Positions 9,106-16,326 of a stretch of 16,326 bases of DNA are shown in pieces. The position numbers and the translations under genes were made by a program. How positions within the stretch are numbered: position 1 is the stretch's first letter; every line of letters begins with the position of its first letter. The DNA lies in contig JAGFNK010001020.1 in the NCBI GenBank assembly GCA_025769875.1, positions 1 to 16,326 of the forward strand. The letters run 5' to 3'. The DNA comes from Russula earlei (lineage: Eukaryota; Basidiomycota; Agaricomycetes; Russulales; Russulaceae). The notes under the pieces were generated by a model, which worked only from the letters and a program-made list of their open reading frames with translations, was not told where the DNA came from and searched no databases.

Positions 9106-9114
9106 GGCTCTAAT
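9106..9114 (+). repeat. Target-site duplication (left) of the MULE
   Basis: GGCTCTAAT, repeated exactly at 11972-11980. Nine bases is the characteristic MULE duplication length. Confidence 0.88.
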
Positions 9115-9177
9115 AGTCTTTGACATTTCGCGGCATGTTGAATTACCATAAAAGGCGATTGTGTTGGCAAGAAAGTC
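9115..9177 (+). repeat. MULE left terminal inverted repeat
   Basis: Starts AGTCTTTGAC; the best-conserved part covers about 9126-9133 and 9138-9172. It pairs with 11909-11971. Confidence 0.85.
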
Positions 9178-9213
9178 GGGACTTCAATCACGCGTTAATG
9201 GATGTAATTTAGT

Positions 9214-9220
9214 TATATAA
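9214..9220 (+). promoter_or_regulatory. TATA box of the MULE transposase gene
   Basis: TATATAA sits 58 bases upstream of the ATG at 9278, between the left terminal repeat and the gene. Confidence 0.5.
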
Positions 9221-9277
9221 GTGGGTCAATAATAAGATAACTCCTTACCATTTTCCCCCTACCAAAAAAAAAAAGAA

Positions 9278-11820
9278 ATGCAATCTCGTTTCTGATTGAT
9301 TGGCGCGCCATCCGCATCATCCGCCCATTCCGGCCCAAGTGCCCCTTTTGTGACACAATGTTTCCAGATCACTGCCAATTCTGGAAAGAGGGGAGGACTC
9401 AATTATGACCAGGAGCATGGCAGATACCCCATGGAATGGCCAACAGCAGCCGATTTCGACGCATGGCGCCGGCAAGAAGAATTGGCTCACTCAATTGAAT
9501 TGATTCCATTGAGCACCAAGCATGGGCAGGGATGGACAAAGAAGGTTTTTGTCTGCTCCCGCCAACTATCCGGGGGAGCTTTGAGTTATGTAAAGAAGCA
9601 CCCCAATCGCACACAAGGATCCAAGATCAAGAAGACGGGTTGCTGTTGCCGAATAGTCATCAAGTCTTATGTGGACGTGCCTACCATTCTTGGACAATAT
9701 GCAAGCGAGCATTCCCATGAAATCGGAATTGCTAATCTCGCTTACACATGAATGTCACATGTAGCGCGTGATAAAATTAAATTCATGCTGTCAAAGAAGG
9801 TTGATCCACGGGAAATAGTAAGTGCCTGTATTAAATTTATTTTATTTTTATTCGCTAACTTAATAATGGAAAGGTACGCGATATTCAGGATTCATCGCCC
9901 GATGGCAGCTGAGACTGATTCATCTCGCTCCGGGATGTAAGCCGCATGGCCCAGGAAATGGAAGATGAGATTATCAGGCTGCATCCAGAGGATGCTATCT
10001 CCACCAGGCTCTGGTTGGACATGTTTACAGATGAAAAAACAAATGTTTTTTACAAAGACAGGCTGCACAGTGCCCCATCTCAATCAAATCTGCAGGAGGA
10101 TGCATATGTATTATGCATCCAGACCCCTTTCCAAATGGAGGCATTCCGCCGCCTCAGGAACAGCTTCATCGGTATTGATGCAACTCATAATATTACTCAA
10201 TATCTGGACTTCTTATTATTTACCATGATCACGCACAATCACTGGGGACATGGTGCGTAATATTTACTAAATGTCAATTTAGCACGCTTACCCTTTCCAG
10301 ATAGGTGTGCCTGTTGCCTGGATGCTGGCATCCAATGGAACAAAGGACACAATATCCTTTTTTGTCCATTGGGTCAGGGATGCCAGTCTGGCTATCTGGC
10401 CGTCTATTATTATAACAGATCATGATGCCATGCAGATTGCCGCCCTCAAGATTGCCTATCCAGGAAGTCGGATATGGCTTTGCAAGTGGCATGTGTTGCA
10501 TGCGATGCGATCACACTTCCATGCTAACAATTTTCCTGATCTGTGGGATAAGATCAAGAGATGGGTACATACAGATGATCAGGCCGACTTTCTACAAATC
10601 TGGGAGGAGATCTCCACTGATCCTCAGGTTCCAGAAACTTTTGTGAACTATCTTGGGTCCCAATGGATGCCTGTGGTGCATATGTGGTCCATGGTTTACC
10701 AGAAAAATTGACATATCTTTGAGGAAGGGGACACCAACATGTTGATCGAAGCGTATGTGATCCTCCCGATCTAAAGATAAGATGACTCAATCTTTTTAGA
10801 TATCATTATGTCCTCAAATCACATTGGCTTGACGGCAAGCGCAATTGGTGGATCGATCGAATATTATTTGTTCTAGTGCATTGCATGGTGCTGTATTACC
10901 AAAACAGGCATGAACGGCAGAACGTCAGGCTCGATGGTCGGGACCTGGCGGCTGACAGGCGTCATATAATTTTCACCCGTGCCAAGAGCATCTCACAAGA
11001 TTCAATCTTGCAATTCAATGAGATCTGCTTTCATGTCGCTTCACAGTCCTGTTCCGGCGCATTTTACTCAATCGATCTGATGAAGTCAACTTGTGATTGC
11101 ACAGATTATCCCCGGATTAGATTCTGCAAACACATTGCAGCAATCTACATCCACTTTCCCTACCTCTGTCCTGAGGGGAGCACACAAAAGGAAAGTGCAA
11201 ATAAATCACCTGACCCCCCATCCCCATCATCTTCTTCATCCACACCAAGGGAGAGCCTAGTATCTCTCTCACAGGAGATCATATCATTATTGCGCGATCT
11301 CACATCTAGGCTTGAAAACGCTAATCAAACAGCGGAGATCGTTGAGGCCGCGCAGGCCACCAAATATGGTTTGGCAGCCACAATCAATTTAATTCAAGGC
11401 TCCAAGGTCTTACCTGATAAGGAAGTGATCGCGCCCAATCAGAAAACGTGGACGGAGACAGCCAAGCGTATGGGTGTCAAACTCAAACGGGGCCCAAAAC
11501 AATGGACCAGTCTCCCTGACGCGTGGGGATTGACAGCGCGAAGCATCGGCATTGCTAAGGGAAAGCGCCACCGTGTTCATGATGATCCATACGCCGGGGG
11601 CGAACTGTCGGGCAAGCGTGCCAAGCCCGATGCAACATCTGCCGCCGCGAATGCACGCACATGTGCCCTCGGGGAACCATTGTCCCTCCCTCAGAACCCC
11701 CCTCCCTCCAATGCCGCCGCCTCCCTTGCACCAGGTCCCTTTGGACTCGCACTGCTGCCTCTAATGGCCTCAACTGTTGCTGTTCCTTACAATACAAAAT
11801 CTTTTTTTGTATCAATTTAA
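9278..11820 (+). pseudogene. MULE transposase (DDE plus SWIM zinc finger), five TGA stops
   Basis: Four exons (9278-9817, 9874-10252, 10305-10752, 10800-11820) join in perfect phase to 796 codons including the TAA stop. Introns are 56, 52 and 47 nt (GTAAGT, GTGCGT and GTATGT donors). The N-terminus has a Cys/His-rich DNA-binding-like region (GCCCRIVIKSYVD and EHSHEIG texture). The DDE domain shows Asp282 in FIGIDATHN, Asp345 in IITDHDAMQ and the C366-x2-H369 pair in LCKWHV; a third acidic residue is probably in the following WEEI region. A SWIM finger CxCx8CxH occupies 554-567 (CDC...FCKH). A Ser-rich linker and a basic tail follow. In-frame TGA codons sit at 9293, 9749, 9910, 9916 and 10709, and arginine (CGA) suits all of them. 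There is no frameshift and no other stop type, so the copy is young but cannot make full-length protein without readthrough. Confidence 0.92.
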
Positions 11821-11908
11821 TTTATTTGTCTAATAGCTAATAAATAAGTCATTAAATATGTAATTGAGAAAATGATTTGGTGACATTTAAATGCATAATT
11901 GATGTACT

Positions 11909-11971
11909 GATTCTCTTGCCAACAAAATTGCCTTTTATGGTAACTCAACCCACCGCGAAAAGAACACAACT
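11909..11971 (-). repeat. MULE right terminal inverted repeat
   Basis: Reverse complement of 9115-9177 at about 49 of 63 positions; the end reads CCGCGAAAAGAACACAACT. Confidence 0.85.
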
Positions 11972-11980
11972 GGCTCTAAT
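11972..11980 (+). repeat. Target-site duplication (right) of the MULE
   Basis: GGCTCTAAT, identical to 9106-9114. Confidence 0.88.
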
Positions 11981-12002
11981 GACATCATGGCTGACTGAGT
12001 GA

Positions 12003-12075
12003 CTCCACAGTGACCTCATAGGCTCACTAAGTGCTCCACAGTGACATCATAATGATGTCATCGCTCCACAATGAT
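12003..12075 (+). promoter_or_regulatory. U3 repeat array with a perfect TGACATCAT dyad
   Basis: CTCCACARTGA recurs at 12003, 12034 and 12064, a 30-31 base period, followed each time by a TGAC-TCAT or TGATCA element. Bases 12042-12060 form a perfect inverted repeat with 9-bp arms (TGACATCAT and ATGATGTCA) around one A, resembling CRE/ATF-type bZIP sites. Position upstream of the TATA box suggests an enhancer; binding is inferred. Confidence 0.45.
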
Positions 12076-12196
12076 CAGTAATACGCTCAGTAAGCCTGAA
12101 ACTTGACACAAGCGAGTTTATGCCTCTATAGTCCTATTGGATGGTACCAAAGGGTCTAGAATAGTTCCAGTTCTTTGTAATCAACCCTGTACACTG

Positions 12197-12203
12197 TATA
12201 TAA
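12197..12203 (+). promoter_or_regulatory. TATA box of the solo LTR
   Basis: TATATAA is followed by a block (GGCTGTCCATTTGT...CTCTCATC..CTGGG) that recurs after the TATA box at 16204, as expected for the start of the R region. Confidence 0.6.
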
Positions 12204-12531
12204 GCCCCAATGTAGCATGGCAGTCGTCAGGCTGTCCATTTGTGATACTCTCATCTTCCTGGGTACTCCCTCGTGACCGCTCAGTTTAAAGATTCCCCTT
12301 GCCTCCAAGGTACTCTTCAACGACCGCCTTGTCTAAAGCCCCTTTGCTGCACTGGCCTCTCATCTTTGCCTCTGCCTCCTGCAACATGTACCAGTCCCCA
12401 TCTGGTACCTCTTAGTCATTTGGCTCGTCCTCTTGTTCAACGCCTCCTACGCCATGTACCATCTGTTCTGACCCTTGCCCACCTGCTCCTGAGTCCTTAG
12501 TGATCAGCAGTACATGTCTTGACACAGAACA

Positions 12532-12536
12532 TCTGT
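12532..12536 (+). repeat. Target-site duplication (right) of the solo LTR
   Basis: TCTGT, identical to 8812-8816. Confidence 0.85.
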
Positions 12537-14205
12537 AAGATCAAACTTTATGAACTTACCAAGGTGTCGGTCATTTGTAACATAATGTGCCACAATAGCA
12601 AGGAAAGCATGTTGATTGCTAGATGTCTAGGCATCAAGCAAGATGGCAACCTTTGATTCGAGTGTCTGTTGTAGATGTTAGCATTGATGAAGTGGACGAA
12701 CAATACAGCTTACTGAAAACATTTTTTTGATGTTATCAACAGTATGTTCTCCCATCTTCATGATCCTTGTTCATATGAAAGTGTGATGGGGAATGTGCAG
12801 GGGCTTAGCTGAAGGCCAATGTGTGTACTCAAGCAGTTTACAAAATGGCTGCTTGTTAACCTCATCAAATGGTTGGTCACATGCAACAATCCATGAGGTT
12901 CTCAAACTCTTCCTAGACAAATTCTCCCTTAGGTATATTGTCAGCCAGTAGCCAAGTGAATGGTGACTATTGACCACTTATGGTTGCACATGCTGCCTGA
13001 CACTGAAGTGCCTCCATAATACTTGACAATGCCTTCTTGAGTTTCATAATATATTTCCCAGCTGCAGATGCATCAAGTTTTGTGTGCCCAGTGGCAATAT
13101 TGAGTTCCTCTACAGTCGGAGGCTCTGGGCGTGCCTTGAGTACTTCATACAGTTGGTACATCACAGGGAAGTGGTGTTTAAGGTGACTGACTAAAACTAT
13201 CAGTATATCAGACATGGCATCACTCTAAATATAATGAACCCACTATTGAGACTACATTTCATGGCTTTGGTGACTGTCAGAATTTTCCCTGAGCCATGGT
13301 AGCACTTGTAATGTTTGTCACCATCTACTGTATTGCCATCAGCACTGGTTGCAACTCATTCATAGAAGAGATAAATAGGATTTCATCTTGCAGATGACTG
13401 AATAAGGTGATGAGGAATAACTTGAGACTATGCAATATTGTTTCACCTTTTTGGGCTCAGTAGATGCAGTCACATCAGGCTCCAAAGGTTCTGTGGAAGA
13501 TGGTATATGCCACATTGTGTGATAAACATTGTTTGCAGGGGATTTTGATCTCTTTCGTTTCACATCTTTTTTCGATGTTGAGACCTCTTTTTCTGAGCAA
13601 ATGGAATGGTTTTTGATGGAAGTGACTCGGCAAGCTTGAGAGAAGATATTAGAATATTCAATCTGAGTGGAAATAGGGTTGAGCTTACTTCAGTGTTATC
13701 AATCACAGCTTCATGCTCATCATCTTTGGAACTCTTGCCCAAGGACTTTACAAAACTTCCGTTGTCATCATCTTCCTCATCACTAATGTGAATTTGAAGC
13801 AGAGCTGGAGCATGCTGGTGAGATACATGAGGCTTGCACCTACGTTTTTTGGCAGCCTCATGAGCAGTTTCAGTGATTTCTGCTTGTATTAATTCTTGCA
13901 TATGGCTAGAAATTTTCTTTTGTCCTGGCCCCTCCTGCTGTACTAAATAAGATGACAGGAGGTAAGCACAAAGAAATGTGCATAATACAAGACTAAATAC
14001 CATTATTGGTGGTCCTAGAACTTGGTGCACTACTTCAGGGTTGGCCCATGGGTACATTATTATCAGCATCAAAATACCAGACATGTTCAGGCTCATTCAG
14101 GCCAGTAGAAGGTGTGTTAGAAGAGTTAGGCATGACAGGAGATTCGGAAAGAGAACTGTTGGATGAATGGTGAACAAAACCAGATGTGCCTGCATGTATG
14201 TGCAT
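12532..14205 (-). pseudogene. hAT transposase, N-terminal half (BED finger and catalytic start)
   Basis: A candidate ATG at 14203-14205 (minus) opens a Ser/Asn-rich lead (VMPNSSNTPSTGLNEPEHVW). It is followed by an acidic stretch (ISDEEDDDNG), a basic nuclear-localisation-like patch (KRKRSKSP) and a BED-type zinc-finger region (DKHYKCYHGSGKILTVTKAM then SHLKHHFP). Then come LYEVLKARPEPPTVEELNIA, WIVACDQPFDEV, RIMKMGEHTVDNIKKMF and the catalytic-domain opening VAILLDA-TSSNQHAF. Introns consistent with frame are 13943-14000, 13635-13688, 13197-13243 and 12666-12713. Lesions: TGA at 14035, 13383, 13356 and 12771; TAG at 12913 (a glutamine position) and 12627 (the DAW tryptophan); a frame change near 12890; and possibly one near 13590. 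The frame runs into the LTR at 12536 and continues at 8811. Confidence 0.85.
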
Positions 14206-15180
14206 GAGAACAACCTAGATAAGATAACTGAAGGTATTGTAAGGCGGTGTGGGTGCATGCCTGTGCTGTGAGAGGAAGGTGTTCACCCAAGGGGATGGTT
14301 AGACTTTGAAGTTGAAGAACGAAGGAAGGGTGTGGGAGGTGGTAAGAGAGTGCCAAGAAGACAACTCGAGTAAGGGAGTGAGATGAAAGCAGTGGGACAG
14401 GGATGAGCATGGAGAGGGGAAAACACTGTCTTAGAGGAGGACAACAATGAGCAACATGAGAGGTTGATGATGACAAGTGGCTTGGGGCAAGGCAGTGAAC
14501 AGGGCAGAGGGTGTGGTGCTATGGCTGATGGAGCTGGTCCTGGGACAATGAGTGGTGCTAAGACGTCAGTGAGTGAGACTGAGACTGAGCAGGCTACAGG
14601 GCGTGAGACAACAATGGAGGTGGTGGCATATAGCATTAAGACATTGGAGGCTGAAGCTGAGGCCTACAAGGGTGGGTGATGAGACTGAGGTGATTAGTGA
14701 GACTAAGAGACATGGTGGTGGTGGCTGGCTGAGCTAAGGCTGGGGCAACAGAAGCAGATGGCAGGACTGAGGCTGGCACTGGCGCTGAGACAGATGCTGT
14801 GACAAGTGACACTGAGAGTGCAGGAGCTGATAAGACAGAGGCGGGGTGTCAGTTGGGACCAAGGTGGCTGGCAAGGCTAAGGGCACGGTGGCTGGTTATG
14901 CTAGTGATACTGAACGTGTGGTGACAGTGGCTGTGATGTTTACTGAGGGTGTGAGAACTGAAGCTATGGCCAAGGTGGGCAGGGCAGAGGATGTAGGGGC
15001 GACGGTGATGAGTAGACTTGGTGGTATAGATGGGTGGAGTAGAAATGGTGATGAGAGAGAGTTGGGACTGAGGGCAAGGCGACCAGGTGGGTGGTGCTAG
15101 AATGCTGATGGACAAGGCAGAGACGGCTGGGCTGGCATTGAGGACAGTGGCTGCAACTATAAGGGGGTGGCTGGTGATCA
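14206..15180. repeat. Purine-rich, strand-asymmetric degenerate repeat upstream of the hAT gene
   Basis: The plus strand is G/A-rich with scattered GAGACTGAG, GCTGAGGCTGG and GGTGGCTGG motifs. The minus strand reads as several overlapping Pro/Ser/Thr/His-rich open frames without domain texture. It lies inside the hAT, upstream of the transposase start, and may be its 5' leader or a disordered N-terminal extension. No single reading frame is favoured. Confidence 0.45.
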
Positions 15181-15429
15181 AACAGTATTTAACATACAAA
15201 GTAATAATTGAGTTGATGATCATCATGATCATGTACACTATCTACGAGATGAGATGTAATGTAAATGTAGCTAAAAAACATAGGATCACATCAGGGCAAT
15301 CCCTCAGTTGCCTTTGCATGCATGCGATTGGCATCAATTAATCTCACTCCAACTCACTCATCTGGGCAATCATGACAGAACATTCTAGAAAGAAGTTCTC
15401 ACATCACTCAACTCTTTTGCCATTGAGTA

Positions 15430-15525
15430 CAACTAATATACGGCCCGTATATATGGCTTGATGGTGTCCCATATACAGTATGGTACAGTAACTTACCATA
15501 CTGGCAACTGTACCATCAGGTGTCA
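15430..15525. repeat. Candidate hAT right terminal/subterminal region
   Basis: Contains CCATATACAGTATGGTACAG and GGCAACTGTACCAT, echoing CTGTACCATATACAG at the left end, plus the near-palindromes TATACGGCCCGTATA (about 15436-15450) and AGTATGGTA..TTACCATACT. The exact terminus is unresolved. Confidence 0.5.
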
Positions 15526-15995
15526 TGAACCATTCTCCGGAGAGGGCCCTTGAAGGACCCTTTCTTATAGGAGGAAACCCAGCCTCTATGGTGTCACCCT
15601 GTTCACACGAGCAAAAGGGGTGAGTAGAGGTGTCCACAATATCGCGCGCGCATTGTTGCGCGAGCGATTCTCGGCACAATCGACATACAGCAAGCCCCAC
15701 TTAAAAGCAACCCTTCTAGCAACAAAGGACAGTATTAGGACCTTCCTAAGGACCCTTTGGAACGACTCTAGGAGCTCTACAATAGGCACTAACCTAGTAT
15801 CAAAGGCCCTACAACGCGTTATTAGACCAACTCTAATAACTATAGAACGAACTATAAGGCAATACTAAGGACCTTAATAGAAGTATTAGGGTCGACTCTA
15901 AGGACCCTAATAGAGCTATATAAGGGCCTTATAAAATAACACTACTCCCGAACCAAATTACAAGTCCTCAAAGGACCGGCCCTAAACTAACTTAC
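15526..15995. repeat. Repeat tract with spaced AAGGACC motifs
   Basis: AAGGACC occurs at 15553, 15748, 15867, 15900 and 15971, three times as CTAAGGACC, mixed with CTAATAG and TTAGGGTC elements. The open frames here are short, conflict with each other and resemble no family. It may be a terminal part of another repeat. Confidence 0.45.
15642..15667. repeat. GC-rich hairpin
   Basis: Arms of 11 bases (TCGCGCGCGCA and TGCGCGAGCGA) pair with one mismatch around a 4-nt loop TTGT. The surrounding DNA is AT-rich, so the hairpin stands out. Confidence 0.6.
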
Positions 15996-16326
15996 AGAAA
16001 ATGAATCAGGTGCTTGCATGTGCACTAAAGCAGTGAACATGTGGACGATGAAAGCTCTTACTCATCAGGAGAAGCCTTCTTACTCAGCAGCTTACTGAGC
16101 ATGACTGAGCATGCTCAGTAAGCACTTCGACTTCTTACTCATCACCCGATTGTGCTTGATAACAAGGTTATGACTTGTTCCCTATTTAGCAGTTCTCTTG
16201 TAGTATATAAGCGCTCAATAAAGTAGCGGACAGTCCTCAGACTGTCCATTTGTTTATGACACTCTCTATCCCTGGGATACTCCTTCAAGGACTGTCCCTT
16301 GTGACTATCCTGGCTCTTCCCTGCGT
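15996..16326 (+). repeat. LTR-like U3/R segment, truncated by the window end
   Basis: Contains repeated TTACTCA/CAGTAAGC elements, TATATAA at 16204-16210, AATAAA at 16217-16222 and the block ACTGTCCATTTGT...CTCT..CCCTGGG, which also follows the TATA box of the solo LTR at 12197. The left edge may be the TG at 16002, but no target duplication can be checked. It is related to, not identical with, the 849-bp LTR. Confidence 0.6.
16090..16123. promoter_or_regulatory. Perfect 14-bp-arm dyad in U3
   Basis: Arms 16090-16103 (GCTTACTGAGCATG) and 16110-16123 are exact inverted copies around ACTGAG. It lies about 80 bases upstream of the TATA box. A regulatory role is inferred by analogy with the dyads at 57-78 and 12042-12060. 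Confidence 0.5.

Larger units (their letters stand above)
9115..11971 (+). mobile_element. Complete Mutator-like element (MULE), 2857 bp
   Basis: Terminal inverted repeats of 63 bp match at about 49 positions, with a strongly conserved core (TTACCATAAAAGGC and TTGGCAAGA). A perfect 9-bp target duplication flanks it. The single gene between the repeats is a MULE transposase of full-length appearance. The element lies in the U3 part of a solo LTR, so it is the youngest insertion in the stack. Confidence 0.92.
8817..12531 (+). mobile_element. Solo LTR (849 bp net) inserted in the hAT gene and split by a MULE
   Basis: The segment starts TGACAAATC and ends CAGAACA (TG...CA) and is bordered by the 5-bp duplication TCTGT. 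Without the MULE and its duplicated target it measures 849 bp (8817-9114 plus 11981-12531). It contains no coding region. On the plus strand a U3-like part with repeated CTCCACAGTGAC elements precedes TATATAA at 12197, followed by a transcribed block shared with 16204-16290. A solo LTR formed by LTR-LTR recombination is the simplest reading. Removing it with one TCTGT restores an open hAT frame (TEELLINF). Confidence 0.8.
6831..15525 (-). mobile_element. hAT-superfamily DNA transposon, interrupted by a solo LTR and a MULE
   Basis: The left terminus TAGGGCTGCCAACTGTACC at 6831 has the hAT-type TAGRGNTGNCAA form and is followed by subterminal TATGGTACA-type motifs. The transposase lies on the minus strand in two halves (14205-12532 and 8811-7039), separated by the solo LTR 8817-12531. 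Removing the LTR and one target copy leaves about 5 kb, a reasonable size for an autonomous hAT. The right terminus is less certain: related motifs occur at 15463-15515, but no exact 8-bp target duplication is found. The closest is TTATGAAC at 6823-6830 against TCATGAAC near 15520. Confidence 0.75.

Noticed and set aside
12537..14205. A second, separate hAT element
   Set aside because: Its order, orientation and exact target duplication with the 7039-8811 part show one transposase split by the LTR, with no overlap of domains between halves.
15404..15868. Opposed frames of 67-98 codons
   Set aside because: They are short, mutually antisense, and span the CTAAGGACC repeat tract.
1..16326. A single large LTR retrotransposon bounded by the two outer LTR-like segments
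   Set aside because: No gag-pol coding lies between them, the segments are diverged, and the interval contains host-gene fragments and a complete DNA transposon stack.

Overview
This window looks like a transposon-rich accessory region of a filamentous fungus, most likely an agaricomycete (Basidiomycota). The grounds are spliceosomal introns of 47-59 nt with GTRNGY donors, a BED-finger hAT transposase and a SWIM-type MULE transposase of kinds I associate with mushroom-forming fungi, small TATA-driven LTRs, and fragments of fungal housekeeping genes. No RNA gene, CRISPR array or bacterial-type operon is visible. All family assignments are by eye, without a database search.

Left part (1-6400): an LTR-like segment opens the window. 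A second, unrelated LTR candidate (1411-2034) follows a purine tract and abuts a truncated, degraded N-terminal piece of a PA2G4/Ebp1 (M24-fold) gene on the minus strand. Next is the only plausibly functional host gene, a small secreted EF-hand protein (3228-3793). It contains two almost identical 54-nt introns and lies between a perfect 21-bp inverted repeat. The stretch 3.8-5.9 kb has no convincing gene. An aquaporin-like (MIP) remnant lies at 5945-6228 on the minus strand.

Right part (6.5-15.5 kb): three transposons are nested. A hAT element runs from a terminus at 6831 to about 15.5 kb, with its transposase on the minus strand. It is interrupted by an 849-bp solo LTR (8817-12531, 5-bp target duplication TCTGT). 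That LTR is itself interrupted by a 2857-bp MULE (9115-11971, 9-bp target duplication GGCTCTAAT, 63-bp terminal inverted repeats). Conceptual removal of each insertion restores the sequence beneath it, including the hAT reading frame. The insertion order is therefore hAT, then LTR, then MULE.

Both transposase genes are otherwise well preserved but carry many in-frame stops. All five in the MULE and eight of ten in the hAT are TGA, mostly where arginine (CGA) would fit, which points to CpG-to-TpG decay.

Tail (15.5-16.3 kb): a repeat-rich tract with spaced AAGGACC motifs, then a third LTR-like segment related to the solo LTR. The LTR-like segments at the start, middle and end each carry a perfect dyad upstream of the promoter region.
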